DNA of 64,000 nt from Streptomyces venezuelae (lineage in GTDB: Bacteria > Actinomycetota > Actinomycetes > Streptomycetales > Streptomycetaceae). Below are positions 9,501 to 20,626 of the stretch, piece after piece. The notes beneath the pieces are model-generated. The model worked only from the letters and a program-made list of their open reading frames with translations. It searched no databases and was not told where the DNA came from. Numbering within the stretch: position 1 is the first letter of the stretch; every line of letters starts with the position of its first letter. A program made the translations under genes and the position numbers. The stretch covers positions 2,356,001-2,420,000 of the forward strand of contig NZ_CP029192.1 in assembly GCF_008642315.1 (NCBI RefSeq), read 5' to 3'.

Positions 9501-12500
9501 CCGTGCGATCACGTGCGCCATGGCCTCGGCCAGCGCGTCGGTGTCGAGGCGCCGGTCGAAGGTGAACCAGCTCTGCGCGACGTAGTGTCCGGCCGCGCCC
9601 GCCATCTGCGCCTGGAAGAACAGGCCCCGCTGCAGCGGTGTGACGGGTGCGGTGCGCTCGGCGGTCGCGGAGGCGTCGGCGACGCGCTCCAGGGCGGTGA
9701 GCCAGTGCTCGGCGACGGCGTCGGGGATGCCGTCGGCGAGGGTGAAGGCGGCGTGCAGGCTGCCGGTGGCGTCGTCGGTCCAGGCGTTGACCTCGACGGC
9801 ATACGGGCTGCCCTGGTCGCCTCCGGTGACGTGCACCGCCTGCGACTCGCTGCCCCGGCCCAGGTAGTTGAAGAGGACCTGAGGGCGGCCGGTGAGCAGC
9901 GGCGCGGTCTGCGGGTTGAGGTACTTCAGCTGTCCGTACGCGATGTGCCCGCGCTCGTCCGGCTGGCGCTCGGCGACTTCGCGCGCGGCGGCGACGGGGT
10001 CGGTGTGCGCGGTGAGCCGTACGGGCGCGATGGAGGTGAACCAGCCCACCGTCCGGGTGTAGTCGTGCTCTTCGGAGAGGGCGACTCGGCCGTGCCGCTC
10101 CAGCTCGACCGCGAGGTCGGTGGGCGACGGCTGCACGTGGGTCAGGGCGGCGCGGAGCGCGCCGCACAGGAGCTCGGTGAGGCCGACGCCGAGGGCGGCG
10201 GGCGCGGTGCGGGTGAGGCGGTCGCTCGTCTCGGGCGGCAGGACGACGGTGGTCTCGCGCAGGTTTCCGCTGTCGCGGTCCGGCAGCAGCGCGGGCGCTT
10301 CGAGTGTGGTGATCCAGTGCGGGAGGCCGTCGATCGTCTCGTCGGAGGCGGCGCCGAGCGTCAGCGCGTCGGCGTACTCGGCGTAGGACGTGGTGGGCGG
10401 CGCCAGGTCCGCCCCGCTCATGGCGGTGGCCAGGTCGTCGAGGAGGACCAGCCAGGACACGGCGTCGACGGCGATGTGGTGCACGGTGACGACCAGAGTC
10501 CTGCCGGCCTCCAGCCACGAGAACGCGACGACGTCCCCGGTCCCCGGGTCGAGCCGGCCCGCGGCCTCGTCCGCGGCGGCCGTCGCGTCGGCCGCGTCGG
10601 TGCGGATGACGGCGACCTCGCGTGCGGGTTCGGTGCGCAGCGCCCACACGCCGTGCTCGACGCGCAGTCGCGTCCGCAGGGCCGGGTGGGCGGCCACGAC
10701 GGCGTTCGCGGCGTGCTCGGCGTCGGCGAATCCGGTGCCCTCGGGGGCCTCCAGGGTCCTGGCCTGGACGAACCGGTCGAGGGAGCCGCCCAGTTCGCGC
10801 TGGCGCAGGATGATCGGCGTCGGCGTGAGGGGGCCGTCCTCGCGGCGGGCGGGAGCCGGGGCGGAGGCGGGCACGCGGGGCACGCCGGCACCCACGTGCT
10901 CGGCGAGCGCGCGCGGCGTCCTGAACAGGAAGACGTCACGGGGCGCGATCGGCAGGCCGAGCGCCCTCGCGCGGTTGATCACAGTGATGGCGACGATGCT
11001 GTCGCCGCCCGCCATGAAGAAGTCGGTGTCCTCGTCCACGGCGGCGGAGCCGGGCAGCGTCTCGGCGAAGATGCCGACCAGGGAGGCGAGCGCGGAACCG
11101 CTCGCGGCGGTACCGGAGTTGTCGGCCTCCTCCGCGGCGCGCTCGGCCAGTGCCTTGCGGTCCAGCTTGCCGTTGACGGTGAGCGGCAGCGCGTCGACCG
11201 TGAGGACCCGGCCCGGCACCATGTGCACGGGCAGCTTCGCGGCGAGCAGGCCCGCGAGGTCGCCGGGGGCGCGGCCCACGACGTGCGCGACGAGGTGGTC
11301 GCCGCTGTCGGCGACGGTGACGGCCACGTCGACCACGCCGTCGAGCTCCCGGAGCGCGGACTCGACCTCGCCGAGCTCGATGCGGAAGCCCTTGAGCTGC
11401 ACCTGGTCGTCGGCGCGCCCGGCGAACTCCAGCTCCCCGTCGAGCGTACGGCGGGCGAGGTCGCCCGTGTGGTACATGCGGGACCCGTCGTCCGCGAACG
11501 GGTTCGCCACGAACCGGCCGGCGGTGAGGCCGGACCTGCCGAGGTAGCCGAGCGACACCTGGTCGCCCGCTACGTAGATGGCGCCGACGCGGCCGGGCGG
11601 CACCGGCCTGAGCCGGTCGTCGAGCAGGTAGGTGACGAGGCCGGGGATCGGGCCGCCGATGGGACTGACGTCCTGGCCGCGGGTGACGTCCTCGTCGGTC
11701 AGCACCCGGCGCGTGACGTGCACGGTCGTCTCGGTGATGCCGTACATGTTGACCAGCTCGGGCGACGCCGTGCCGTGCCGCTCGACCCAACCGCGCAGCC
11801 GCCCGAGGTCGAGCGCCTCGCCACCGAAGATGATCTTCCGCAGTGCGGGGAGGGGTTCGGCGGCGTGCCGGTCGGCCTCGATGAACTGGTAGAACGCCGA
11901 CGGCGTCTGGTTGAGCACGGTCACGCCGCGCTCGCGGACGAGCCGGTGGAAGTCGACCGGGGAGCGGGTCAGGCCGTACTCGGGCACCAGCAGCTCACTG
12001 CCGTGCGCCAGCGCGCCCCACAGCTCCCAGACCGCGAAGTCGAAGGAGAAGGAGTGGAACTGGACCCACACGTCGTGCGGCCCGAAGCCCATGTCGGGGC
12101 GGGTGTTGGCGAGCAGGGTGACGACGCTGGAGTGCGGCACGACGACGCCCTTGGGGCGGCCGGTCGATCCTGAGGTGTAGATGACGTACGCGGGGTCGTG
12201 CCAGGCGGCTTCGGGCACCGGCCCGGCGGCGTCCTCCGGCATCTCGTCCCCCTGGACGAGCACCCGGGCCGATACGCCCGCCCGCTCCAGCAGCCCGGTG
12301 AAGCGGTCGCGCTGCTCGCGGTCGACGAGGACGACCTGCGGGGCGGCGTCGGCCAGGATGTACTCCAGGCGCTCGTCCGGGTAGGCCAGGTCGAGCGGTA
12401 CGTAGGCACCGCCCGCGGAGACGATCGCGACCAGCGCGACGACCTGCTCCACGGAGCGCGGCACGGCGACGGCGACGCGCTTGCCGGGGCCGACCCCGGC

Positions 12501-15500
12501 GGCGCGCAGGCCTGACGCCAACTCGTTCTTGGCGTCGGCCAGTTCGCCGTACGTCAGCGACCTGGTGGTGCCGTCGAGTGCGCACTGGGTGACGGCGGTC
12601 GCCGCCGGGTCGCGGCGCGCGGCCGTGTCGAAGAGGCCGCCGAGGGTCGTCGGCTCGACGTGTGCGGGCCGCCGGGCGCCCTCGGGCCCCAGCTCGCCGA
12701 CCGGAGCGTCCGGGCGCGTGAGGAGGCCGGTGAGGGTCAGCGTGAAGGTGCGCAGGATGTCCTGGGCCGTGTTCTCGCCGACGAGCTCGCCGTCGTAGAT
12801 CAGGTTGAAGCGCGGACGCCCGTCGAGCGCGCGCTCCACGACGAGGGTGAGCGGGTAGTGCGGGGCTCCTTCGTTGACGAGGTCGGTGATGACGAGCTCG
12901 GCGTCGGGGGTCCGCAGGCTGTCCACGTCCGTCGCGACGTCGAACACCACGAGGGTGTCGAAGAGCGGCCCTGCGCCCGCCTGGCGGCCGATGCGCGCGA
13001 GCGAGACGTGCTGGTGCGGCAAGACGGCGCTCTGGTGCTCCCGCACCCGACCGAGGAGGTCGCCCGCGGTGGTCGTGCCGGTCCAACGGGCCCGTACGGG
13101 AATGGTGTTGATGAACAGGCCCACCATGTCGCCGATGCCGGGCACGTCCGCGTCACGCCCGGAAACCGTGGAGCCGAACACCACGTCGTCGGTGTGCAGG
13201 ATGCCGCCCAGCGTCACGGCCCACGCGCTGTGCACGGCGACGCTCAGCGGCACTCCGGCGGTGCGGACGGCGGCGTCGACGTCGACCTCGGCCTCGACGG
13301 CCGTGTCGGCGAACCGGTCCGACGGGGTGTGACCCTCGGCGACCAGTGAGGACCCCGGCAGCCCCGCGAGCTCCTCGCCCCACACCCGGTCGCTCTCGTC
13401 GTCGTCCCGCCCGGCGAGCCAGTGCACGTAGTCGGGGAAGCCGCCGACCGGGTACACGGTGCCCGGCGCGTGGTACTCGGCGAGGAGTGCGCGCAGCATC
13501 GGCGGCACCGACCAACCGTCGGCGATGATGTGGTGCACGGTCTGCACCAGGACGGCACGGTCGTCGCCCTCACGGACGAGCGTGTACCGCATCAGTGGCC
13601 CGGTGGCCAGGTCGAACCCGGCGCGGCGGTCCCGCTCGGCGAGGTCGCGCAGCTCGGCGCCGGTGATGCCGGGGCGGTCCACGGTCGTGAAGGGCGCCTG
13701 GACGCCGCTCTCCAGGACGGAGACCACGCGGCCGTCGGCGAGGGCCGTGAACCGCGCGGCGAGGTTCGGGTAGAGCGTGAGCAGCCGGGTCGCGGCGGCG
13801 GCGAGCCGGTCCGCGTCCACGGGCCCCTGCAGGGTGAGGAGTTGCTGCTCGACATACGCGCCCGCCGAGTCGTCGTCGAAGACCGAGTGGAAGTACAGGC
13901 CTTCCTGGAGGGGGGTCAGCGGCAGGACGTCCCGCAGCGCCGGGCCGTCCAGGCTGTCGACGTCGGCCTGGGTGAGCGGCACCAGGGGGAAGTCGCTGGG
14001 GGTGTGCCCGCCCTCGTCGAGCGCGGCGAGACCGGCGAGGGCGACGCGGAAGTAGCCGCCGAGCGTCGCGATGTCCTCGTCGGTGAACATGCCGTCGGGC
14101 CAGGAGACGGTGGTGACCAGTTCGTACTCGCCGCCGGCCGAGGCGGGTTCGGCGATGGCGTTGAACTCCAGGGCGCGCGGCAGGCTCATGTCCGGGTCGC
14201 GCTTCTCGCCCAGCTGGCCGGTGGCGCCCGTGAGCTGCCAGTGTCCGGAGGCGCCCGCGTCGAAGCGGCCCAGGTAGTTGAAGAGCACCTGCGGGGCGGG
14301 CGCGTCGAACCGGGTGTCGTGCAGGTAGCGCAGGGCGCCGTAGGAGATGCCGTTGCTCGGTACGCGCGCCAGGTCCTCCTTGACCGCCTTGAGGGCCGCG
14401 GCGAGGTACTCGGGGGCGGTGAGGTCGGGCGCGCCGCCCGGGTCCACGGCCACCGGGAACAGGGTGGTGAACCAGCCCACGGTGCGCGAGAGCTCCGGCT
14501 CGAAGCCCGCGGCGTCCGCCACGTGACGGCCCTCGCGGCCGTGGCCCTCCAGTTCGATGTGCGCGAACGTCTGGTCCTGTCCGAGGTCGCGGCGCCACCG
14601 GGCGAGGGCGACGGCGAGTGCGGTGAGGAGCACGTCGTTGACGCCCGCGTGGAACTTGGCAGGTATCTCGCCGAGGAGGGCGGCCGTGACCTCGGGGCCG
14701 ACGGAGACGGTCTGGATCCGCTCGCGTGCGACGGTGTCGGCGGCGGTCAGCGCGCGCCTGCCCACCGGCTGGTCGGTGCCCGGCAGGGGCCGGTGGAAGT
14801 AGTCGAGGTCCGCCGCGAAGTCCGCACGCTCCAGGAGCTGCGTCCAGCGCCGGAACGAGGTGCCGACCGGGGGCAGCTCGACGGGCGCGCCGGAGGAGAG
14901 CTGCCGCCAGGCCGTGGCCAGGTCCTCCATCAGGACCCGCCAGGAGACACCGTCGATCACCACATGGTGGACGACGACGACCAGTTGGTTCTCCGCGCGG
15001 CGCCAGACGGCGCGGAGCATCACGCCGTCGTCCGGGTCGAGACCGTCGGTGGCGAGCTCGACGCACGCGTCCAGCGGCCGGTCGCTCTCCTGCCACACGG
15101 GGGCGGCGGCGCGGTCGGCCTCCGGGATGTCGAAGCTCCAGCGGTCGCCGCGCACGAGCTTCGCGCGCAGCATGTCGTGCCGTGCGAGGACGGCGCCGAG
15201 TATCTGGTCGAGCGCCTCGGGGTTGAGTTCCTCGGGGGTGTTGAGGACGACCGACTGGACGAAGCCGTCGACGGCGCCGGTGGTCTCGCCGAGCCACTGC
15301 ACGATGGGCGAACCCGCGACGGCGCCGGTCGCGACGTCGCCGTGGTCGGCGGTGGAGACGTCCTCGCGGCTGGCGACGGCGGCCAGGGCGCCGACGACGC
15401 TGTGGGTGAAGATCTGCCGTGCCGTGACGTAGAGCCCGGCCTCGCGCAGCGCGCTCAGCAGCGAGATGGTCAGGATGCTGTCGCCGCCGAGCTGGAAGAA

Positions 15501-17519
15501 GTCCTGGTCGACGCCGACCTCGTCGAGCTGGAGGACGGCGGCGACCGCCGCGCAGACCACGCGCTCGTTCTCGGTGGCGGGCGGGGCGACGGCGCCGGTC
15601 GCGGTGGAGGGTTCGGGCAGCGCGTTGCGGTCGAGCTTGCCGTTCGCGGTGAGCGGGAACGCGTCCATCACGACGATGTGGGTGGGGACCATGTACTCGA
15701 CCATGTGGTCGACGGCCCACGCCTTGACCTCGTCGGCGCGCAGGCTCTCGCCGCCCGCGGGGATCACGTACCCCACGAGGTAGGTGCCGCCGGCCGTGTT
15801 CTTCTTGGCGACGACGCAGGTGTGGCGTACGCGGGGGTGCTCGGCGAGGCCGACCTCGACGTCCTCGAGCTCCAGGCGCATGCCGCGGATCTTGACCTGG
15901 TTGTCGGCGCGGCCGAGGAAGTCCAGGGAACCGTCGGGGGCGAACCGCGCGAGGTCGCCGGTGCGGTAGAGCCGGGACCCGTCCGACGCGAAGGGGTTGG
16001 CGACGAAGCGGGAGGCGGTCAGGCCGGGCGCGTTGACGTAGCCGCGCCCCAGGAGGAGGCCGCCCGCGTACAGTTCGCCGCCGACCCCGACCGGTACCGG
16101 GCGCAGCTCGTCGTCGAGGACGTACAGCTGGGTGTTGGGGTTGGCCCTGCCGATGGAGGTGGAGAGGCGCTCGGCCTCGCCCCGGTAGATGACGTGCGAG
16201 ACGCCGATGGTCGTCTCGGCCGGGCCGTAGCCGTGGTAGAGCGGGATGGCGAGCTGGGTGCGGAAGCGCTCGTACAGCTCGGGGGTGAGCACTTCGCCGC
16301 CGCACCAGACGTGGCGCAGGCTGTCGAGGCGGCCGGAGTCGCCCGCCATCTCCAGGAGCACGTCCAGCATGGACGACACGAGGTACGTGAAGGTGACGCG
16401 CTGTTCGGCGATGACGCCCAGCAGGTGGTGCGGGTCGCGTTCGCCGCCGGTCCGCAGGACGACGAGGCGGGCGCCGCTGACCAGGGGCAGGAAGATCTCG
16501 TTGATGGAGATGTCGAACGAGAGCGGCGCCTTGAACAGGGACGCGTCGTCGTGGCCGAAGTGCAGGATCTCGTCGACCTGCCAGAGCAGGCGCTCGCTGA
16601 TCGCCGCGTGCCGGATCATCGCGCCCTTGGGACGCCCGGTCGAACCGGACGTGAAGATCACGTACGCGAGCGAGTCGGCGTCCACGGCGACGTCGCCGCC
16701 CGTCGTGGGCAGGGCGTCGAACGCCCAGTCGGCGAGGTCGACGGCGACGGCTTCCGGCTCCTGCGGGTCGTGCTCGCCCGAGGAGTTGAGCTGCAGGACG
16801 ACGCGGGCGTCCTCGATGACGACGGAGCGGCGGGCCGCGGGCCACTGCGGGTCCAGCGGTACGAAGGCGCCACCTGCCCGGAGCACGGCGAGCAGGCCGA
16901 CGACCATGTCGGCGGAGCGGCCGAGCGAGATGCCGACGACCTGCTCGGGGCCGAGGCCGCGGGCGAGGAGGTGGTGGGCGAGCTGGGCGGACCGTTCGGC
17001 CGCCTCGCGGTAGGTCAGCGAGCGGTGCTCGTCGACGATGGCGACGGCGTCCGGCCTGGTGCGGGCCTGTTCGAGGAACATCTCGACGACGGTGGGGCGG
17101 ACCCGGTCCGCGTCGGTGTCGTTCCACTCGGCGAGGGCCTTGAGGCGTGACTCCGCGTCGTCCGGGCCGATGCTGCCGAGGGGCCGGTCGGGGAAGTCGG
17201 CGAGGTCGTCGAGTGCGCGCCGCGCGGTGTCGGGGTCGACACCGTCAGGGACAGGGACATGCCACCCCTCGGCACCTGCTTCCCGACTGCCGGGCCCGGA
17301 ACCGCCGTTGTCGACCCAGCCGAGGACGTCCGCGAAGAGCGTGCCCGGAGCGAGCTCGATGCCTTCGGGGCTGCGGCCGGTCGCCCAGTACGACAGACCG
17401 ATGGCGCAGGCCTCGGCGATGGTCCGGTCGGAGTAGTCGCCGGCACGCCGACGCACATCGGCCAGGCGGTCGGGGGTGAGCAGCGCGAGGCGAGCGCTCG
17501 GTTCCATCATCGAAGACAC
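6570..17519 (-). CDS. cchH: Coelichelin-type three-module nonribosomal peptide synthetase
   Basis: A 3649-residue NRPS. Approximate domain order: A1 150-640, PCP1 655-720 (LGGDSI), E1 735-1190 ([10 protein letters not shown]), C2 1195-1620 (HHIIADGWS), A2 1630-2130, PCP2 2145-2210 (GGDSIV), E2 2240-2600 ([10 protein letters not shown]), C3 2610-3040 (YHLLLWDGW), A3 3060-3560, PCP3 3575-3645 (GGHSML). Aligning the A domains by eye gives pocket residues DINYWGGIG for A1 (formyl-hydroxyornithine), DFWNIGMVH for A2 (the threonine code) and DMENLGLIN for A3 (hydroxyornithine), the set reported for coelichelin synthetase. E1 and E2 imply D-configured first and second residues. There is no C-terminal thioesterase; CchJ probably releases the product. 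The GTG start follows GGAAGGGA. In C3 the first His of HHxxxDG is Tyr, but the catalytic second His remains. Confidence 0.96.
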   Translation of the reverse strand: MSSMMEPSARLALLTPDRLADVRRRAGDYSDRTIAEACAIGLSYWATGRSPEGIELAPGTLFADVLGWVDNGGSGPGSREAGAEGWHVPVPDGVDPDTARRALDDLADFPDRPLGSIGPDDAESRLKALAEWNDTDADRVRPTVVEMFLEQARTRPDAVAIVDEHRSLTYREAAERSAQLAHHLLARGLGPEQVVGISLGRSADMVVGLLAVLRAGGAFVPLDPQWPAARRSVVIEDARVVLQLNSSGEHDPQEPEAVAVDLADWAFDALPTTGGDVAVDADSLAYVIFTSGSTGRPKGAMIRHAAISERLLWQVDEILHFGHDDASLFKAPLSFDISINEIFLPLVSGARLVVLRTGGERDPHHLLGVIAEQRVTFTYLVSSMLDVLLEMAGDSGRLDSLRHVWCGGEVLTPELYERFRTQLAIPLYHGYGPAETTIGVSHVIYRGEAERLSTSIGRANPNTQLYVLDDELRPVPVGVGGELYAGGLLLGRGYVNAPGLTASRFVANPFASDGSRLYRTGDLARFAPDGSLDFLGRADNQVKIRGMRLELEDVEVGLAEHPRVRHTCVVAKKNTAGGTYLVGYVIPAGGESLRADEVKAWAVDHMVEYMVPTHIVVMDAFPLTANGKLDRNALPEPSTATGAVAPPATENERVVCAAVAAVLQLDEVGVDQDFFQLGGDSILTISLLSALREAGLYVTARQIFTHSVVGALAAVASREDVSTADHGDVATGAVAGSPIVQWLGETTGAVDGFVQSVVLNTPEELNPEALDQILGAVLARHDMLRAKLVRGDRWSFDIPEADRAAAPVWQESDRPLDACVELATDGLDPDDGVMLRAVWRRAENQLVVVVHHVVIDGVSWRVLMEDLATAWRQLSSGAPVELPPVGTSFRRWTQLLERADFAADLDYFHRPLPGTDQPVGRRALTAADTVARERIQTVSVGPEVTAALLGEIPAKFHAGVNDVLLTALAVALARWRRDLGQDQTFAHIELEGHGREGRHVADAAGFEPELSRTVGWFTTLFPVAVDPGGAPDLTAPEYLAAALKAVKEDLARVPSNGISYGALRYLHDTRFDAPAPQVLFNYLGRFDAGASGHWQLTGATGQLGEKRDPDMSLPRALEFNAIAEPASAGGEYELVTTVSWPDGMFTDEDIATLGGYFRVALAGLAALDEGGHTPSDFPLVPLTQADVDSLDGPALRDVLPLTPLQEGLYFHSVFDDDSAGAYVEQQLLTLQGPVDADRLAAAATRLLTLYPNLAARFTALADGRVVSVLESGVQAPFTTVDRPGITGAELRDLAERDRRAGFDLATGPLMRYTLVREGDDRAVLVQTVHHIIADGWSVPPMLRALLAEYHAPGTVYPVGGFPDYVHWLAGRDDDESDRVWGEELAGLPGSSLVAEGHTPSDRFADTAVEAEVDVDAAVRTAGVPLSVAVHSAWAVTLGGILHTDDVVFGSTVSGRDADVPGIGDMVGLFINTIPVRARWTGTTTAGDLLGRVREHQSAVLPHQHVSLARIGRQAGAGPLFDTLVVFDVATDVDSLRTPDAELVITDLVNEGAPHYPLTLVVERALDGRPRFNLIYDGELVGENTAQDILRTFTLTLTGLLTRPDAPVGELGPEGARRPAHVEPTTLGGLFDTAARRDPAATAVTQCALDGTTRSLTYGELADAKNELASGLRAAGVGPGKRVAVAVPRSVEQVVALVAIVSAGGAYVPLDLAYPDERLEYILADAAPQVVLVDREQRDRFTGLLERAGVSARVLVQGDEMPEDAAGPVPEAAWHDPAYVIYTSGSTGRPKGVVVPHSSVVTLLANTRPDMGFGPHDVWVQFHSFSFDFAVWELWGALAHGSELLVPEYGLTRSPVDFHRLVRERGVTVLNQTPSAFYQFIEADRHAAEPLPALRKIIFGGEALDLGRLRGWVERHGTASPELVNMYGITETTVHVTRRVLTDEDVTRGQDVSPIGGPIPGLVTYLLDDRLRPVPPGRVGAIYVAGDQVSLGYLGRSGLTAGRFVANPFADDGSRMYHTGDLARRTLDGELEFAGRADDQVQLKGFRIELGEVESALRELDGVVDVAVTVADSGDHLVAHVVGRAPGDLAGLLAAKLPVHMVPGRVLTVDALPLTVNGKLDRKALAERAAEEADNSGTAASGSALASLVGIFAETLPGSAAVDEDTDFFMAGGDSIVAITVINRARALGLPIAPRDVFLFRTPRALAEHVGAGVPRVPASAPAPARREDGPLTPTPIILRQRELGGSLDRFVQARTLEAPEGTGFADAEHAANAVVAAHPALRTRLRVEHGVWALRTEPAREVAVIRTDAADATAAADEAAGRLDPGTGDVVAFSWLEAGRTLVVTVHHIAVDAVSWLVLLDDLATAMSGADLAPPTTSYAEYADALTLGAASDETIDGLPHWITTLEAPALLPDRDSGNLRETTVVLPPETSDRLTRTAPAALGVGLTELLCGALRAALTHVQPSPTDLAVELERHGRVALSEEHDYTRTVGWFTSIAPVRLTAHTDPVAAAREVAERQPDERGHIAYGQLKYLNPQTAPLLTGRPQVLFNYLGRGSESQAVHVTGGDQGSPYAVEVNAWTDDATGSLHAAFTLADGIPDAVAEHWLTALERVADASATAERTAPVTPLQRGLFFQAQMAGAAGHYVAQSWFTFDRRLDTDALAEAMAHVIARHPVVGAGFTTDDDGNPVQVLKAGRRVDVRTVELADDAEAEEFRTRDRDAGFDPAEAPLIRLTVVRLPGGHDGLLLSYHLLLWDGWSREIVLRDLFDAYEAAVAGEPFDPTPATPSFEEYARALDAKDSAVSERFWAEHLAGVTGPTLLAGPAPTLSQDLPPALVHRLTTEQSDLLKDAAKQHGVTLNAVLTGAFGLLLGAHTGRSDAVFGVTVSGRDGEGLSDVVGVLLNTVPTWTKARPDDTVGGYLSAVQAARVEAMEHEHLGLGEIQRASGHDTLFDNLFVLQNFLDMDAFAEMNSRHGITSVTADDSTHYPFTWVVTPGDRLTVKLEHRHGDTADARRLLDDYVRVLEDLARATGPLGALPGLGRAPEPAERTDVGTDTVVDRFDRAADRDPERVALVAHGSTMTFAQLRDRSRAVAGVLAGRGLGPETTVGLAIPRSLDSIVALFAVLRVGAAYVPLELDHPDERIAAIVEDAHPDAILTVSTVSPRLAGALAATDGLIELDRPLPAAEPFVTFAPDDPDRLRHPAYTIYTSGSTGKPKGVVTEYAGLTNMLVNHQRRIFEPVLAEHGHRTFRIAHTVSFAFDMSWEELLWLADGHEVHICDEELRRDAPGLVEYCLEHGIDVINVTPTYAQQLVAEGLLDQPERRPALVLLGGEAVTPTLWQRLAETEGTVGYNLYGPTEYTINTLGVGTFECQDPVVGVPIDNTDVYVLDPWLRPLPDGVPGELYVSGVGIARGYLGQCAQTAHRFVACPFGAPGERMYRTGDLVFRRPDGNLTYLGRTDLQVKIRGHRVELGEVEAAFAAHPAVRFAAAVAQPDPQVDGAYRLAAYLVLDGADLAAVAADVGTGLPDFLRPTHFAEVDSIPLTVNGKADTKALPEAKPLGALTTEGERGPETETETTVCEFFAEALDLDDDEVSAVSDFVSLGGHSMLAVRLIGLLRREYGPVITIRDLFTLRTPEAIARHLDDNSDD

Positions 17520-17538
17520 AGCGTCCCTTCCAGGTAAT

Positions 17539-17557
17539 CGCAGTTAGGCTAACCTAA
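17539..17557. promoter_or_regulatory. Iron box upstream of cchH
   Basis: Read on the minus strand it is TTAGGTTAGCCTAACTGCG, 15 of 19 matches, with an intact core. It starts 20 bp upstream of the cchH start, so the giant NRPS gene seems to have its own iron-controlled promoter and need not depend on read-through from cchG. An overlapping degenerate copy (17559-17577, 13 of 19) runs into the 3' end of cchG. Confidence 0.8.
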
Positions 17558-17568
17558 ATTAGGGTTGC

Positions 17569-19416
17569 CTAACTACCCTCTCGCCAGGCCCGCCACAGCC
17601 GCGCGTACCGACCGCCCAGAGCCACCAACTCGTCGTGGGTGCCCTGCTCCACCACACGCCCCGCGTCGAGCACGGCGATCCGGTCCGCGGCCATCGCCTG
17701 GGTGAGCCGGTGCGCCACGAACAACGTCGTACGACCCGCGCACGCGGCCAGCACGGCACGCTCCAGCTCGGCGGCGCCCTCGCTGCCCGCCTCCGCGGTC
17801 GACTCGTCGAGCACGACCACCGGGGCGCGGCCCAGCACGAGGCGGGCCAGCGCGATCTGCGCGATCTTGGTGACGTCCAGGCGTTCGCCGCCCTCGCCCA
17901 CCGCCGTGTGCAGGCCCTCGGGCAGCGCCTCGACCCAGCCGTGGGCGCCCACCGTGCGCAGCGCGTCCATGAGTTCGGCGTCGGTCGCCTTCGGCGCCGC
18001 GAGCCGCAGGTCGTCGGCGAGCGGACCGGAGAAGACGTACGTCTCCTGCGTCAGGATGCTCACCAGGGCCCGCGCCCCGGCCTCGTCGAGGCCGCCCAGG
18101 TCGTGCGCGCCGATGCGCACCGAACCCGTCTGCGGCGTCCCGATGCCCGCGATCAGCGCGGCCAGCGTCGACTTGCCCGCGCCCGTCGCCCCCACCAGCG
18201 CCAGCGAACCGCCGGCCGGGATCGTCAGGTCGACATCCCTGAGCACCGGTTCGTCGGTCCCGGGATAGGTGAACGTCAGCCCCTCCACCGTCACCTGATG
18301 CGGCACGGCGTCGGCCGCGGCGACGGACGTGTCACCCACGAGCCGTTCCTCCGCGGACTCCCCGAGCACCCCGACCAGACGGGTCAGGCTGGCGCCCGAC
18401 TTCTGCGCCTCGTCGAAGGTGAACATGATGGCGCCGAGCGGCGTGAACAGGCGGTGGAACATCAGCGGGGCCGCCGACACCTCGCCCAGACTGGCGGCGT
18501 CGGCCTCCAACAGGGCATATCCCACCACGAGGATGAGGACGAGCCCGATGAACTCGGCGCGGTTCTCCCGGCCCACGAACCGGCCGAAGAACCGGAAGAC
18601 GTCGATCCCGAGATTGCGCACCCGCCAGGACTCCGCGGTGACCTTCTCCCGGACATCGTCCTCCAGGCGGTACGCGCGTACGGTGTCGATCCCGTTGAGA
18701 CCGCTGATCAACGCCTGGGCGCGGTCGGCCTGGGCCACCCGCTGCTTGCGGTAGAGCGGTGCGGAGCGCGGCAGGTACCAGCGCAGGGCCAGCGCGTACG
18801 CGGGAAGCGCGGCGGCGCCCGCGAGGCCGAGCCGCCAGTCGAGGCCGAACATGCCGACCGTGGCGATGAAGACGAGCACGCCCGCCGAGAACACCGTGGG
18901 GATGGCCGTGCGGATGCCCTTGGAGAGCACGGCCACGTCGTCGCCGACCCGGGAGAGGACGTCTCCGCGGCCGACCTGTTCGATCCGCGCGCTCGGCATG
19001 CCGAGCACCGCGCGGACGGCGCCCTCGCGCAGCCGCGCGAGCAGATCCGCGCCGAGGCGTCCGATCAGATAGGTCGAGGCCGCGGTGGCCACCGCGCCGA
19101 GCAGCGCGGCGGCCCCCATGAGGACCCCGATCGTGACGAGGACCGAGCGCCCGTCCCCCTCGACCACTCCGTCGACCACCCGGCCGAGGAGCAGCACCGG
19201 CAGCACCTGGAGCGCCGCCCCGGCCACCGTGGTGAACACGGTGGCCGTCGTGAGCCACGGGACTTCGCGGCAGTGGGCCGAGACCCACCGGGTGGCCTCG
19301 CGTCCGGACGCGGTGCGCAGCGTCGCCGGGGCGGCGGGCGCCCCGGCGGCGGGGGCTTCGGTCGCGGACGTTTCGGCCGCGGGTGTTTCTGCGGTGGGTG
19401 TTTCGGCTGTGCTCAC
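17569..19416 (-). CDS. cchG: Half ABC exporter with intact Walker motifs (coelichelin cluster)
   Basis: A 615-residue fused membrane-ATPase half transporter. The nucleotide-binding domain has a normal Walker A (GATGAGKST), Walker B (VVVLDEST) and H-loop (LFVAHRL), but the ABC signature is lost: where LSGGQ should be it reads ERLDVTKIAQ. This is the mirror image of CchI, so the pair should make one productive ATP site (Walker A/B of CchG with LSGGQ of CchI) and one dead site. Expected role is export of desferri-coelichelin. It starts with GTG. The N-terminus is a low-complexity Ala/Thr/Glu/Pro repeat (TAETP, AAETS, ATEAP units, residues 3-30), probably disordered in the cytoplasm. It lies 46 bp downstream of cchF. 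Confidence 0.9.
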   Translation of the reverse strand: MSTAETPTAETPAAETSATEAPAAGAPAAPATLRTASGREATRWVSAHCREVPWLTTATVFTTVAGAALQVLPVLLLGRVVDGVVEGDGRSVLVTIGVLMGAAALLGAVATAASTYLIGRLGADLLARLREGAVRAVLGMPSARIEQVGRGDVLSRVGDDVAVLSKGIRTAIPTVFSAGVLVFIATVGMFGLDWRLGLAGAAALPAYALALRWYLPRSAPLYRKQRVAQADRAQALISGLNGIDTVRAYRLEDDVREKVTAESWRVRNLGIDVFRFFGRFVGRENRAEFIGLVLILVVGYALLEADAASLGEVSAAPLMFHRLFTPLGAIMFTFDEAQKSGASLTRLVGVLGESAEERLVGDTSVAAADAVPHQVTVEGLTFTYPGTDEPVLRDVDLTIPAGGSLALVGATGAGKSTLAALIAGIGTPQTGSVRIGAHDLGGLDEAGARALVSILTQETYVFSGPLADDLRLAAPKATDAELMDALRTVGAHGWVEALPEGLHTAVGEGGERLDVTKIAQIALARLVLGRAPVVVLDESTAEAGSEGAAELERAVLAACAGRTTLFVAHRLTQAMAADRIAVLDAGRVVEQGTHDELVALGGRYARLWRAWREGS

Positions 19417-19462
19417 ACGAAGACCAAGTCGAGCCGGGGACGGGGCAGGTGGAACGGCATTG

Positions 19463-20515
19463 CTACTCGACCGACTTGACGAGTTCGTCGATCGCGTACG
19501 GGAGGGACAGGACGGTGCCCTGCGACATGGCGGCGCCGACCGCCGGGCCCTCGCTGTCGAGCAGGTAGGACACGTTGCCCTTCTTCACCGCGTCGAGGTT
19601 GGCGAAGAGCTTGAACTTCATCAGCGCCGCGGTGTCGGCCTTGTCGTTGATGACGACGATGCGGTCGACGTCGACCAGGTCCGTGCGCTCGGGCGAGAGT
19701 TCGGTGGAGAACTTGCCGCCGGCGATCTTGTCGATCTTCGTCTGGTACGAGAAGCCCATGCCGGTCAGGAGCCGCCCGCGCACGTCCTTCGAGGTGAACG
19801 GGTTGATGGAGTCCTTGTACCAGGACAGGGCGACGGAGGTCTGGTTCGCGAACTTCGGGTGCGACTTCTTGGCCTCGGCGAGCTTGTCCTCGATGCCCTC
19901 GACGAGCTTCTTGCCCTCGTCCTCCTTGCCGAGCGCCTTGGCGATGTGCACCGCGTTGTCCTGCCAGGGGGCGCTGAAGAGCTCCTTCTCGCCCTTGGTG
20001 CGGCCCACCGTGGGGGCGATCTGCGAGAGCTTGTCGTAGGCGGCCTTGTCGATCTCGGAGTACACCGCGATGATCAGGTCCGGGCGCAGGGCGGCGATCT
20101 TCTCGTAGTTGGGGCCGGAGTCGCCGTTCTTCATGATGACGTCGGGCTTGGTGTCGCCCCACTTGTCCTTCACCCAGGGCCACTGGGTGTTGATGTCGGG
20201 GGACTTGCCCTCCGGGTTCGGGTACTGGTCGACCATGCCGACGGGCTTGGTGCCGAGGGCCAGGGCGGTCTGGTCGTCGGTGTAGCCGACGGTGACGACG
20301 CGCTTGGGGGCCTTGGTGACCTTGGTGGACCCGAACGCGTGCTCCACGGTGACCGGGAACGTACCGCCGGTGGCGGCGGCCGGGGCGCTGTCGTCCGCCT
20401 TGTCGTCCGAGTCGGAACCGCAGCCCGCGAGGAGGCCGACACCGAGCGCCGTGGCGGTCAGTACGGCCGCCAGCCGCCGGGGCTTCTTCGTGAGCGTCGT
20501 TCGGTGGAGGAGCAT
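19463..20515 (-). CDS. cchF: Ferric-siderophore-binding lipoprotein (coelichelin uptake)
   Basis: A 350-residue FhuD/FepB-type substrate-binding protein. The signal peptide ends with the lipobox LLAGC at about residues 23-27, followed by an acidic Ser/Asp/Ala linker, so it should be anchored to the outer face of the membrane. The mature part shows family segments such as KAPKRVVTVGYTDDQTALALG and the C-terminal SLPYAIDELVKSVE. It would capture ferric coelichelin and pass it to CchC/CchD/CchE. The start is the ATG preceded by AAGGGAA; an upstream in-frame start would put 18 residues before the signal peptide and overlap the promoter. An iron box lies about 70-90 bp upstream. Confidence 0.93.
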   Translation of the reverse strand: MLLHRTTLTKKPRRLAAVLTATALGVGLLAGCGSDSDDKADDSAPAAATGGTFPVTVEHAFGSTKVTKAPKRVVTVGYTDDQTALALGTKPVGMVDQYPNPEGKSPDINTQWPWVKDKWGDTKPDVIMKNGDSGPNYEKIAALRPDLIIAVYSEIDKAAYDKLSQIAPTVGRTKGEKELFSAPWQDNAVHIAKALGKEDEGKKLVEGIEDKLAEAKKSHPKFANQTSVALSWYKDSINPFTSKDVRGRLLTGMGFSYQTKIDKIAGGKFSTELSPERTDLVDVDRIVVINDKADTAALMKFKLFANLDAVKKGNVSYLLDSEGPAVGAAMSQGTVLSLPYAIDELVKSVE

Positions 20516-20586
20516 CCGGATTCCCTTGCTGTCGCGCTGACCGCTGCACCCCGGTCTCAGGGCAGCCAAACCTTATCCTGCGGAGA

Positions 20587-20605
20587 TGAGGTTAGCCTAG
20601 CCTTA
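20587..20605. promoter_or_regulatory. Iron box upstream of cchF
   Basis: TGAGGTTAGCCTAGCCTTA matches 16 of 19 positions of the iron box. It lies between the cchE stop and the cchF start, so the binding-protein gene has its own iron-responsive promoter. Confidence 0.82.
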
Positions 20606-20626
20606 CCAGACTGTTCCGCGGCGGGG

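Noticed and set aside
7629..12173. A 1514-codon open frame on the plus strand, and similar frames at 13422-17150 and on the minus strand at 13570-17127.
   Set aside because: They lie within the NRPS coding region in other frames and have the low-complexity Gly/Arg/Ala composition typical of shadow frames in high-GC DNA. The NRPS frame carries all the recognisable motifs.
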